Source: an uncultured Lachnospiraceae bacterium | Lineage (GTDB): Bacteria > Bacillota > Clostridia > Lachnospirales > Lachnospiraceae | Assembly: GCA_910579685.1 (NCBI GenBank) | Contig: CAJTVN010000013.1 | Location: forward strand, 1-64,000 | Direction: 5' to 3' | Length of the DNA stretch: 64,000 nt | Shown: positions 1 through 6,570 of the stretch, piece after piece | Layout: every line of letters starts with the position of its first letter | Position numbering within the stretch: position 1 is the first letter of the stretch | Made by a program: the position numbers and the translations under genes | Notes under the pieces: model-generated | What the model saw: the letters and a program-made list of their open reading frames with translations, nothing else | Told to the model about the DNA's origin: nothing | Databases searched by the model: none

Positions 1-603
1 GTAGTCGATATTGTCCTTGATGATTTCCCGGTATATATCAACTGCGCTCTGTGCTGCCGCTTCCGTTCCTTTCCGTTCCGGCGGCGTAGCCGCTTCTCTG
101 CAAGGAGAGGGGTTAGGGGAAAGGATAGGAATGGAATGGGTACTTTGTTCATCAGTAATTATTTTTTCTTTTTTTGGTAAGTCAGTTCTTTGTATATCTT
201 TATTTAATTGCGTTGGATTTTCCAACGTAGGTTTTTCCAATGTTGGTTTTTCCTGCGTTGGATTATCCAATGTTGGATTTTCCAATGTAGGTAAATCCGG
301 CGTAGGCGGCTGCGGCTGCTCGAATATCACATAGTCCGCGCCCCGCAAGCGTCCTTTCTCGTCGCGCTCCCTTGAACGGACGATATACCCGGCGCGTTCA
401 AGCTCCTTAATGGCTTCGCGGATAGCGTCTATCTTCTCCCGGTTGATAAGGGATAAGCCTTTCAAGGTGTAGTCCCAATCTTCGGGGAGTGACAGCATTT
501 GCGACAACAGCCCCTTTGCCTTTAGGGAAAGCTCCTTGTTGCGTAGGTGGTGGTTGCTCATTACGGTGTAGCCCTTGTTCCGTTCCACTCTGAAAACTGC
601 CAT
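1..603 (-). CDS. Replication initiator-like winged-helix protein of a conjugative element (C-terminus off the left edge)
   Basis: The reverse strand reads open from an ATG at 603 to base 1, giving 201 residues that begin MAVFRVERNKGYTVMSNHHL. The first 95 residues resemble the N-terminal helix-turn-helix found in RepA-like replication initiators of Firmicute integrative and conjugative elements (recognised from memory, not searched). An AAAGGAG ribosome site lies 9 bases before the ATG. Residues about 100-134 are a low-complexity linker of five-residue units of the type PTLEN, encoded by a 15-bp tandem repeat. The C-terminal half lies beyond the window, so completeness cannot be judged. The gene points away from the recombinase remnant at 838 and probably belongs to a different mobile element. 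Confidence 0.8.
   Translation of the reverse strand, partial: MAVFRVERNKGYTVMSNHHLRNKELSLKAKGLLSQMLSLPEDWDYTLKGLSLINREKIDAIREAIKELERAGYIVRSRERDEKGRLRGADYVIFEQPQPPTPDLPTLENPTLDNPTQEKPTLEKPTLENPTQLNKDIQRTDLPKKEKIITDEQSTHSIPILSPNPSPCREAATPPERKGTEAAAQSAVDIYREIIKDNIDY
202..306 (-). repeat. 15-bp tandem repeat inside the initiator gene (7 units)
   Basis: Seven consecutive 15-base units of the form CCAACATTGGAAAAT (reverse strand) span this stretch. They encode PTPDL, PTLEN, PTLDN, PTQEK, PTLEK, PTLEN, PTQLN. Each unit also contains a short near-palindrome (TTGGA..TCCAA), so the DNA could fold. Unit number may vary between copies of the element, as in other coding tandem repeats. Confidence 0.85.
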
Positions 604-779
604 AGTTCATAGCTCCTTTGCTTTGGATTTGTTACGCAGTAGAAGCGCGGTTTCGGGGGATAAGGTATAAATCCCTTTCCGCGCCAGATACGCGCCCGGA
701 AAACCGCTTGTAGCAAGGCTTTTTCTGCCCCTACTGCGTAACAAAGGGCATGAAAAAAGCGGCGTTCCTGTTCTCCCAT
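561..779 (-). CDS. Possible small ORF upstream of the initiator gene, unknown function
   Basis: A 72-residue reverse-strand frame begins with ATG at 779 and ends 43 bases inside the initiator gene. Its sequence is rich in Arg and aromatic residues (for example ERRFFHALCYAV and ELWQFSEW). The same frame stays open upstream to a stop at 876-878, close to the junction with the recombinase remnant, so a longer protein may have been cut there. No good ribosome site was found, and the DNA is packed with inverted repeats, which argues for a structured non-coding region instead. No function can be assigned. Confidence 0.3.
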   Translation of the reverse strand: MGEQERRFFHALCYAVGAEKALLQAVFRARIWRGKGFIPYPPKPRFYCVTNPKQRSYELWQFSEWNGTRATP

Positions 780-802
780 GTAGAGAGTAAGAAACGCCGC
801 TT
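628..802. repeat. Structured region with nested inverted repeats near the element boundary
   Basis: A perfect 15-base inverted repeat, TTTGTTACGCAGTAG at 628-642 and its complement at 731-745, encloses smaller arms: GCGCGG 645-650 with CCGCGC 679-684, and GGGAT 657-661 with ATCCC 671-675. Just outside is a second perfect pair, AAGCGGCGTT 757-766 with AACGCCGCTT 793-802. Such density of dyads is typical of control or transfer regions of mobile elements (replication origin, oriT or attenuator), but which one cannot be told from this sequence. Confidence 0.65.
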
Positions 803-837
803 CTGCGTCGTATTCAGTTTTTAGTACAATACCCTGC

Positions 838-2256
838 TTGTCCGTCGCTCGAAAAACCTTGATTTTCCAGTGTTTTCAAAAGTATCGTTATCTAACGTCA
901 GCTTTCGAGAGACCGGGTGTTACGGCCCTTTTTAAGGCGGTCAGAAAGCTGGCCGTCGACTGCATCGTGGTCAAGGACTTCTCGCGGCTTTCGAGAGATT
1001 ACATCGAGCTTGGAACCTGTCTGGACCAGATCTTTCCTTTTATGGGGATACGCTTCATTTCCGTAAATGATGATTATGACAGCGGCCGTGCAGGGGGGAT
1101 GGAAGGGATAGACATTCCCTTCAAGAATCTTCTGTACGATCTCTACAGCAAGGATCTTTCCGTGAAGGTAAAGGCATCTCTTGCAGTGAAGAAAAAGGAA
1201 GGGCAGTTTGTCAGTGCAGGCGTGCCCTTTGGCTATCGGAAGGCGCCGGAGGATAAGCACAGCCTGATCATAGAGGAGAAGGAGGCGCAAATCGTCCGGC
1301 GCATTTTTGCGATGGCCTATGAAGGGATGAGTTCTTTGCAGATTGCAAGACGGTTCAATGAGGAAGGGGTAAAGACGCCTGCCGCTTTTCGGAAAGAGGA
1401 GGGGGCTTTTTACAGGGAGCCAAAGGGCGGAAGCTTTTTGTGGAGCAGCCCCGGGGTCAGCCATATCCTGGAGAATCAGGTCTATGTGGGGGATATGGCG
1501 TATGGGAAATATGAGAAGGAAACGGCGGGAGGGAAAAACCGTTTAAAGCCGAGAGAGGAGTGGAAGGTTTTCCGCAACCATCATGAGCCGCTGATCAGCC
1601 GGGAAATGTTTCATAAGATCTGGGAGAGGAGAGGCGGCAGGAGAACGGCAGGCACCGGCAGAAAACATCCTCTCACGGGAAAGCTGGTGTGTGCCGCATG
1701 TAAGCGAAACCTGCGCATACGAAAAACAAAGAATTTCTATTTTTGCTGTGAGTTTTGCGGCAGCGGTGCAAGGCAATGCGGTAAAAGGCTGGACGGAGCC
1801 TTTGCGGAGAGCTATGTGCTGGGAGAAATCCGGAAAAAGGCCGCAGAAGTGCTGGATCTCGATTCCGTATGGGAAAAGAGGAACCAGGAGATTGCAGGAC
1901 AGCTGGCTGTACGGAAAAAGAAAAAGGAAGGCATCCGCAGGGAACTTGCCGGGATACGGAGAGAAAAGCTGGCGGTTTATGAGCGATTTGCGGGGCTGTC
2001 TGATGAGGTTGAGGATCTGAAAAGGCGGGAGAGGAATTTTGACCAAAAGGCAGGAGAGCTTGAAGGTGCGCTTGCCAGGACGCAGGAGGATCTGGAAAAG
2101 CTGCAGAAGGAGGCAAAAAAGGAGAGAGGGCTTTGTGCTATTTTATCTTATCTTGGGCTTGACGCACTGACCGGCGAGCTTGCGGCGCAGTGGATCAGGG
2201 AGATCCCCGTGGAAGACGGAAGGATGGAAATTATATGGAAAGAACCGGACTTTTGA
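838..2256 (+). pseudogene. Large serine recombinase, N-terminal catalytic part missing
   Basis: The open frame from TTG 838 encodes most of a large serine recombinase of the TnpX/TndX kind. Homology starts only at residue 22 (AFERPG). From there it shows the rest of the resolvase fold (DCIVVKDFSRLSRDYIELG, then ISVNDDYDS), the recombinase domain at about residues 120-270, a four-Cys zinc ribbon at about 284-315 (CAAC..CC.FC) and a long coiled coil at about 345-430. The first 60-70 residues of the family, which carry the nucleophilic Ser in a YxRxS-type motif, are absent and replaced by unrelated sequence. The frame is otherwise intact, so the truncation looks recent. No convincing ribosome site precedes 838. 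It cannot be an active recombinase unless the missing part is joined from elsewhere. Confidence 0.85.
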
Positions 2257-2275
2257 CATTTGCGGAACGCCAGAG
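899..2275. mobile_element. Remnant of a serine-recombinase element integrated in a peptidase gene
   Basis: The recombinase stop codon at 2254-2256 lies about 20 bases before peptidase homology begins at 2276. Integrases often sit right at an element's end, so this is probably the right end of an element. Its left part is replaced by the sequence before 899. Confidence 0.5.
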
Positions 2276-2280
2276 GGAAT
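2257..2280. other. Probable attachment-site (right) junction
   Basis: Here the reading frame passes from element-end sequence into the subtilase frame. The family normally reads DTGIALHPDF; here it reads PEGIALHPDF, so identity is lost just before the Gly codon at 2276. Recombinases of the TnpX/TndX type cross over at a GA dinucleotide, and the local bases GAGGGAATA contain two. The exact crossover base cannot be fixed without the left junction or an empty site. Confidence 0.5.
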
Positions 2281-3097
2281 AGCCTTGCATCCGGATTTTG
2301 AAGATAGAATTATTGCGTTTCGGGATTTTGTAAACGGAAAGAGAAATATCTATGACGACAGCGGCCACGGAACCCATGTGGCGGGCTGCATGTGCGGCAG
2401 TGGAAGGCTTTCGGAGGGAAAATACAAGGGAATTGCGCCGCAAAGCAGGCTGATCGTGGGCAAGGTTCTGGATTATAAGGGGGACGGTATTATTGAGAAC
2501 ATGGCGGGAGGAATCAGGTGGGTTCTTGAGAACAGGCAGAAATACGATATCCGCATCCTGAATATTTCCATTGGGATGGGCGAGGGAGCGGAAAAAGACC
2601 GGATGAAAAAAGTTCTTGACCTTGTGGACGAGGCGTGGGAGATGGGACTTACCGTGGTCTGCGCCGCTGGAAATAACGGTCCGAAGCCAATGACGATCTC
2701 GCCCATCGGAGCAAGAAAGCAGGTGATTACCGTGGGCTGCAACGAGGGAGGCTATTTTGGAAACAGGGAACATCTGTGTGAGAGTTATTCCGGAAGAGGC
2801 CCAAGCCCTTACGAGATCAAGAAGCCGGATATTGTGGCGCCGGGAACGGATATCGTCTCCTGCAATGCCTTTATTGAGAAAAGAGGATGGCGGTACCGGA
2901 ACGCCTATGTGGAAAAAAGCGGAACCTCCATGGCCACACCCATCGTGTCCGGGGCCGTGGCGCTGCTTTTGCAGAAATATCCCTTTTATACCAATGACCA
3001 GATCAAGAGAAAGCTTCTGTATACGGCAAGGGACCTCGGGGAACCCTGGTGCAAACAGGGCTGGGGAATGATTCAGGTAAATTCCTTATTGACATAA
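2276..3097 (+). pseudogene. Subtilisin-family (S8) serine peptidase, N-terminus with catalytic Asp missing
   Basis: The frame encodes the C-terminal three quarters of an S8 peptidase. It shows the catalytic His motif GHGTHVAG (His codon at 2366), the oxyanion Asn motif AAGNNGP near 2674-2690 and the catalytic Ser motif SGTSMATP (Ser codon at 2927). The usual VLDTG segment with the catalytic Asp is cut off directly before GIALHPDF. The open frame continues upstream to an ATG at 2180, but that part is recombinase 3' sequence read in another frame. The missing N-terminus may lie beyond the left end of the inserted elements. As it stands, no active peptidase can be made. Confidence 0.85.
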
Positions 3098-3123
3098 GAT
3101 GTTCTGATGTATACAATTATACA
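3089..3123 (+). promoter_or_regulatory. Sigma-A promoter with overlapping palindromic operator
   Basis: TTGACA at 3089-3094 and TACAAT at 3112-3117 are separated by exactly 17 bases. A perfect palindrome TGTATACA (3108-3115) covers the start of the -10, within the wider repeat TGTATA-CAAT-TATACA (3108-3123). This matches the general GntR-type half-site pattern GT..AC, so it is a candidate site for the GntR protein encoded two genes on. The promoter overlaps the end of the broken peptidase gene. Confidence 0.75.
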
Positions 3124-3154
3124 GAAGCTATGATACATAGGGAGGAGATTGGCG

Positions 3155-4567
3155 ATGGCGACAGAAAACGATTATTTCGCAGACAGGCCGGTATCTTTAA
3201 ATACCAAAAACAATTTGCTGGAGATCGAGGAGCATATGTACATTCTGGATGATGTGCATAAGCCCAACGTGTTTCGAAATATGTTCCCCTACTCGGAGGT
3301 TCCAAAGATCCCCTTTAACGACAGGATCGTTCCCCACAACATGCCAAAAGAGATCTGGATCACGGACACGACCTTCCGGGACGGGCAGCAGTCCAGAGCG
3401 CCTTACTCCACGGAACAGATTGTAAGGATCTATGATTACATGCACAGGCTGGGAGGCCCGAACGGCATGATCCGCGCCAGCGAGTTTTTTCTTTACAGCA
3501 AGAAGGACCGGGATGCGGTTTACAAATGTATGGAGCGGGGCTATCGGTTTCCGGAGGTGACCAGCTGGATCCGCGCCAGCAAGGAAGATTTCAAACTGGT
3601 GAAAGAGATCGGGATGAAGGAGACGGGCATTCTGGTGAGCTGCTCTGACTACCATATTTTTCTCAAACTCAAGATGACGAGAAGACAGGCTATGGAGCAC
3701 TATTTGAGCGTGGTGCGGGACTGTCTGGAAGAGGGGATCAGTGTCAGGTGCCATCTGGAGGACATCACCAGGGCGGATATCTACGGCTATGTGGTGCCTT
3801 TCTGTCTGGAGCTGATGAAGCTGATGGAGGAATATCAGATTCCCATCAAGGTCCGGGCCTGCGATACCATGGGCTATGGCGTGAATTACCCGGGAGCCGT
3901 GATCCCAAGAAGCGTGCAGGGGATCATCTATGCGCTGCACACCCATGCCGGCGTGCCGCACGAGCTGATCGAGTGGCATGGGCACAACGACTTCTACAAG
4001 GCGGTGGTAAACTCCACCACGGCATGGTTATACGGCTGCTCCGGGGTGAACACCTCCCTGTTCGGGATTGGCGAGCGCACGGGAAACACGCCTCTTGAGG
4101 CCATGGTGTTTGAATACGCACAGCTGAAAGGGGATCTGAACGGCATGGATACAACGGTGATCACAGAGCTGGCCGAGTACTATGAGAAGGAAATCGGGTA
4201 TCACATTCCGGAAAGGACACCCTTTGTGGGAAAGAACTTCAATGTGACAAGAGCGGGGATCCATGCGGACGGGCTTTTAAAGAATGAGGAGATCTATAAT
4301 ATTTTTGATACTGAAAAGTTTCTGAACCGGCCGGTTCTGTGTGCGGTTTCCAATACCTCGGGACTTGCGGGAATTGCCCACTGGATCAATACATATTTTG
4401 GTTTAAAGGACGGCAGGCAGGTGGATAAGTCCAGTCCTGTGGTGGCTGAGGTAAAGAAATGGGTGGATCAGCAGTATGAGGAGGGGCGTGTCACGGTACT
4501 CACGGACTCAGAGCTTTTGGAGCAGATTTCGAATGCCTGCAGGCTGCTGAAGACCAGTATCGGCTAA
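3155..4567 (+). CDS. Probable citrate (Re)-synthase (isopropylmalate/homocitrate synthase superfamily)
   Basis: This 470-residue protein belongs to the DRE-TIM metallolyase group. DTTFRDGQQS lies at residues 71-80 and the metal-binding HGHND motif near 275. It would condense acetyl-CoA with a 2-oxo acid. Proteins of this type in anaerobic Clostridia were shown (Clostridium kluyveri) to be the Re-face citrate synthase, although they are often annotated as isopropylmalate or homocitrate synthase. The neighbours, a regulator and isocitrate dehydrogenase, fit citrate production for 2-oxoglutarate and glutamate. The ATG at 3155 follows GGAGGAG (3141-3147) by 7 bases and is preferred over the TTG at 3149. 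No aconitase gene is in the window. The substrate is an inference from context. Confidence 0.75.
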   Translation: MATENDYFADRPVSLNTKNNLLEIEEHMYILDDVHKPNVFRNMFPYSEVPKIPFNDRIVPHNMPKEIWITDTTFRDGQQSRAPYSTEQIVRIYDYMHRLGGPNGMIRASEFFLYSKKDRDAVYKCMERGYRFPEVTSWIRASKEDFKLVKEIGMKETGILVSCSDYHIFLKLKMTRRQAMEHYLSVVRDCLEEGISVRCHLEDITRADIYGYVVPFCLELMKLMEEYQIPIKVRACDTMGYGVNYPGAVIPRSVQGIIYALHTHAGVPHELIEWHGHNDFYKAVVNSTTAWLYGCSGVNTSLFGIGERTGNTPLEAMVFEYAQLKGDLNGMDTTVITELAEYYEKEIGYHIPERTPFVGKNFNVTRAGIHADGLLKNEEIYNIFDTEKFLNRPVLCAVSNTSGLAGIAHWINTYFGLKDGRQVDKSSPVVAEVKKWVDQQYEEGRVTVLTDSELLEQISNACRLLKTSIG

Positions 4568-4594
4568 AACCCGGAAAGGCGGACAGAAGGTGCA

Positions 4595-5287
4595 ATGGGC
4601 GGTTTTGATTTGAAAAAAGAAGTGACGGATAAATATTCCCTGAGGGGACGGGTATTTCACAGGCTCAGGGAGGATATTTTAAGTGGAAAATATAAGGAGA
4701 ATGAAGAGCTGAGGGAGGTGGCCATCGGGGAAGAGCTGGGCGTGTCCAGAACCCCGGTGAGGGAGGCCTTCCGGCAGCTGGAGCTGGAAGGTCTGATTCA
4801 GATTGTTCCGAATAAAGGAGCTTATGTCACCGGCATCACGGCCAAGGATGTGAAGGATATCTATATGATCCGTTCCTCTCTGGAGGGGATGTGTGCCAGA
4901 CTTGCCACACAGAATATCACGCCGGAACAGCTGGAGGAGCTGGAGGAAAACGTATATCTTGCAAGTTTCCATGCATCCAAGGGACATATGGAGCAGATGG
5001 CGGAGCTGGACAACCGTTTTCACCATATTTTGTACGAGGCCTGCGATTCCAAAATGCTGGAAAATCTCCTGCAGGATTTTCACCAGTATGTGATTCGGAT
5101 CCGGAAAAAAACCCTTTCCACGAAGGAGAGGGGAATTGCGTCCAATGAGGAGCACCGGAAAATCATGGAGGCCATCAAGGCGGGGGATTCCGTTAAGGCG
5201 CAGCAGGCTGCCACTGTACACATGGAGAACGCTTATGATAATATAGTAAAGAACGGATGGTATGATATTTACAAAAAAGAGGATTAA
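4595..5287 (+). CDS. GntR-family transcriptional regulator with FCD domain
   Basis: The 230-residue protein has an N-terminal winged helix-turn-helix (about residues 12-80, with LREDILSGKYKENEEL and VSRTPVREAFRQLELEGLI) and an all-helical FCD ligand domain (about 88-218). FCD proteins bind metal and organic acids, often citrate-like ones. It sits 27 bases after the citrate synthase gene and 18 before icd, so it probably senses a TCA intermediate and controls its own operon through the palindrome at 3108-3123. The ATG at 4595 follows an AGAAGG site. The ligand is unknown. Confidence 0.85.
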   Translation: MGGFDLKKEVTDKYSLRGRVFHRLREDILSGKYKENEELREVAIGEELGVSRTPVREAFRQLELEGLIQIVPNKGAYVTGITAKDVKDIYMIRSSLEGMCARLATQNITPEQLEELEENVYLASFHASKGHMEQMAELDNRFHHILYEACDSKMLENLLQDFHQYVIRIRKKTLSTKERGIASNEEHRKIMEAIKAGDSVKAQQAATVHMENAYDNIVKNGWYDIYKKED

Positions 5288-5305
5288 GAAAGGAAAGACA
5301 GCGCA

Positions 5306-6511
5306 ATGGAAAAAATCAAAATGACGACCCCTCTGGTGGAGATGGACGGGGATGAGATGACAAGGATTCTGTGGAAGATGATCAAGGACGAGCTCCTTCT
5401 TCCCTATATTGATCTCAACACAGAGTATTATGACCTGGGGCTCGCACACCGCAACGAGACGGACGACCAGGTGACGGTGGACAGCGCCGAGGCCGCGAAA
5501 AAATACGGGGTGGCTGTAAAGTGCGCAACCATCACCCCCAATGCGGCCCGTATGAAAGAATATGATTTAAAGGAAATGTGGAAAAGCCCGAACGGGACCA
5601 TCCGTGCCATTCTGGACGGAACCGTGTTCCGTTCCCCCATTCTGATCCGGGGGATTGTCCCCTATGTGGCGAACTGGACGAAGCCGATCACCATTGCGCG
5701 TCACGCCTATGGGGACGTGTATAAGAATGTGGAGATCAAGGTACCCGGAAAGGGAAAGGCGGAGCTGGTTTACACGGCGGAGGATGGCAGCGAAATCCGT
5801 GAGCTCATCCATAACTTTGACGGCGCAGGAATCCTTCAGGGAATCCACAATACAGAAAAGTCCATCGCAAGCTTTGCGAGAGCCTGCTTTAATTATGCGG
5901 TGGACACGAAACAGGACCTGTGGTTTGCGACCAAGGATACCATCTCCAAAAAGTATGACCATACGTTTAAGGACATTTTCCAGGAGATTTATGATGCGGA
6001 TTATAAGGAAAAGTTTGAGCAGCTGGGAATCGAGTATTTCTACACGCTGATTGATGACGCGGTAGCCAGGGTAATCCGCTCCGAGGGAGGTTTTATCTGG
6101 GCCTGCAAGAACTATGACGGCGACGTGATGTCCGATATGGTGGCAACGGCCTACGGAGACCTCTCCATGATGACATCCGTTCTGGTATCCCCCAGCGGAG
6201 TCTACGAATATGAGGCGGCGCATGGAACCGTGCAGCGCCACTACTATAAACATTTAAAGGGAGAGGAGACCTCCACCAATTCCATAGCGACAATTTTCGC
6301 ATGGACCGGGGCGCTTCGCAAGAGAGGAGAGCTGGACGGGATCCCGGAGCTTGCGGCGTTTGCCGACAGGCTGGAGAGAGCCTGCATCAAGACCGTGGAG
6401 GACGGAAAGATGACAAAGAGCCTGTCTCTGATCTCTACCTGTAAGAATCCGGTGATTTTAAACAGTCTCGATTTTATCAGGGCGATCAGGGAGACTTTTG
6501 AGACGCTTTAA
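5306..6511 (+). CDS. icd: Isocitrate dehydrogenase, NADP-type (type II, eukaryote-like)
   Basis: The 401 residues match the type II homodimeric isocitrate dehydrogenases in length and opening motif (VEMDGDEMTRILW). It oxidatively decarboxylates isocitrate to 2-oxoglutarate, making NADPH. Visible signatures include NGTIRAILDGTVFR (substrate loop) and the YEAAHGTVQRHY segment near the C-terminus, which binds NADP. Together with the upstream synthase it gives the oxidative half of a TCA branch that supplies glutamate in an anaerobe. AAGGAAAG precedes the ATG at 5306, and a hairpin terminator follows. Confidence 0.93.
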   Translation: MEKIKMTTPLVEMDGDEMTRILWKMIKDELLLPYIDLNTEYYDLGLAHRNETDDQVTVDSAEAAKKYGVAVKCATITPNAARMKEYDLKEMWKSPNGTIRAILDGTVFRSPILIRGIVPYVANWTKPITIARHAYGDVYKNVEIKVPGKGKAELVYTAEDGSEIRELIHNFDGAGILQGIHNTEKSIASFARACFNYAVDTKQDLWFATKDTISKKYDHTFKDIFQEIYDADYKEKFEQLGIEYFYTLIDDAVARVIRSEGGFIWACKNYDGDVMSDMVATAYGDLSMMTSVLVSPSGVYEYEAAHGTVQRHYYKHLKGEETSTNSIATIFAWTGALRKRGELDGIPELAAFADRLERACIKTVEDGKMTKSLSLISTCKNPVILNSLDFIRAIRETFETL

Positions 6512-6523
6512 CATTAACAGAGA

Positions 6524-6563
6524 AAGGGCTGCATGCCAAATGGCCGTGCAGCCCCTATTTTTT
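6524..6563 (+). terminator. Intrinsic terminator after icd
   Basis: GGGCTGCA (6526-6533) pairs with TGCAGCCC (6547-6554) and is followed by TATTTTTTAT. It lies 13 bases after the icd stop and also separates icd from the converging ABC-F gene. Confidence 0.85.
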
Positions 6564-6570
6564 ATAACGA

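Larger units (their letters stand above)
1..898. mobile_element. End segment of a conjugative/integrative element
   Basis: This segment holds the initiator gene and the structured DNA beside it, and stops where recombinase homology resumes at about base 899 (the codons for FERPG). The exact right end is uncertain and is placed between about 876 and 900. The element would extend leftwards out of the window. That it is an inserted element and not an assembly join is inference. Confidence 0.5.

Noticed and set aside
202..306. CRISPR array
   Set aside because: The repeat unit is 15 bases with no unique spacers and it stays in a reading frame.
11..334. 107-residue forward open frame with repeated GFSNV units
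   Set aside because: It is the opposite strand of the initiator gene; its repeats mirror the 15-base coding repeat and it has no ribosome site.
407..610. 67-residue reverse frame starting at 610
   Set aside because: It is a frame-shifted reading of the initiator gene start; the ribosome site is better spaced for the ATG at 603.
3155..4567. 2-isopropylmalate or homocitrate synthase as the primary call
   Set aside because: The neighbours are isocitrate dehydrogenase and a GntR/FCD regulator, not leucine or lysine genes, and leuB lies over 50 kb away. Enzyme assay is still needed.
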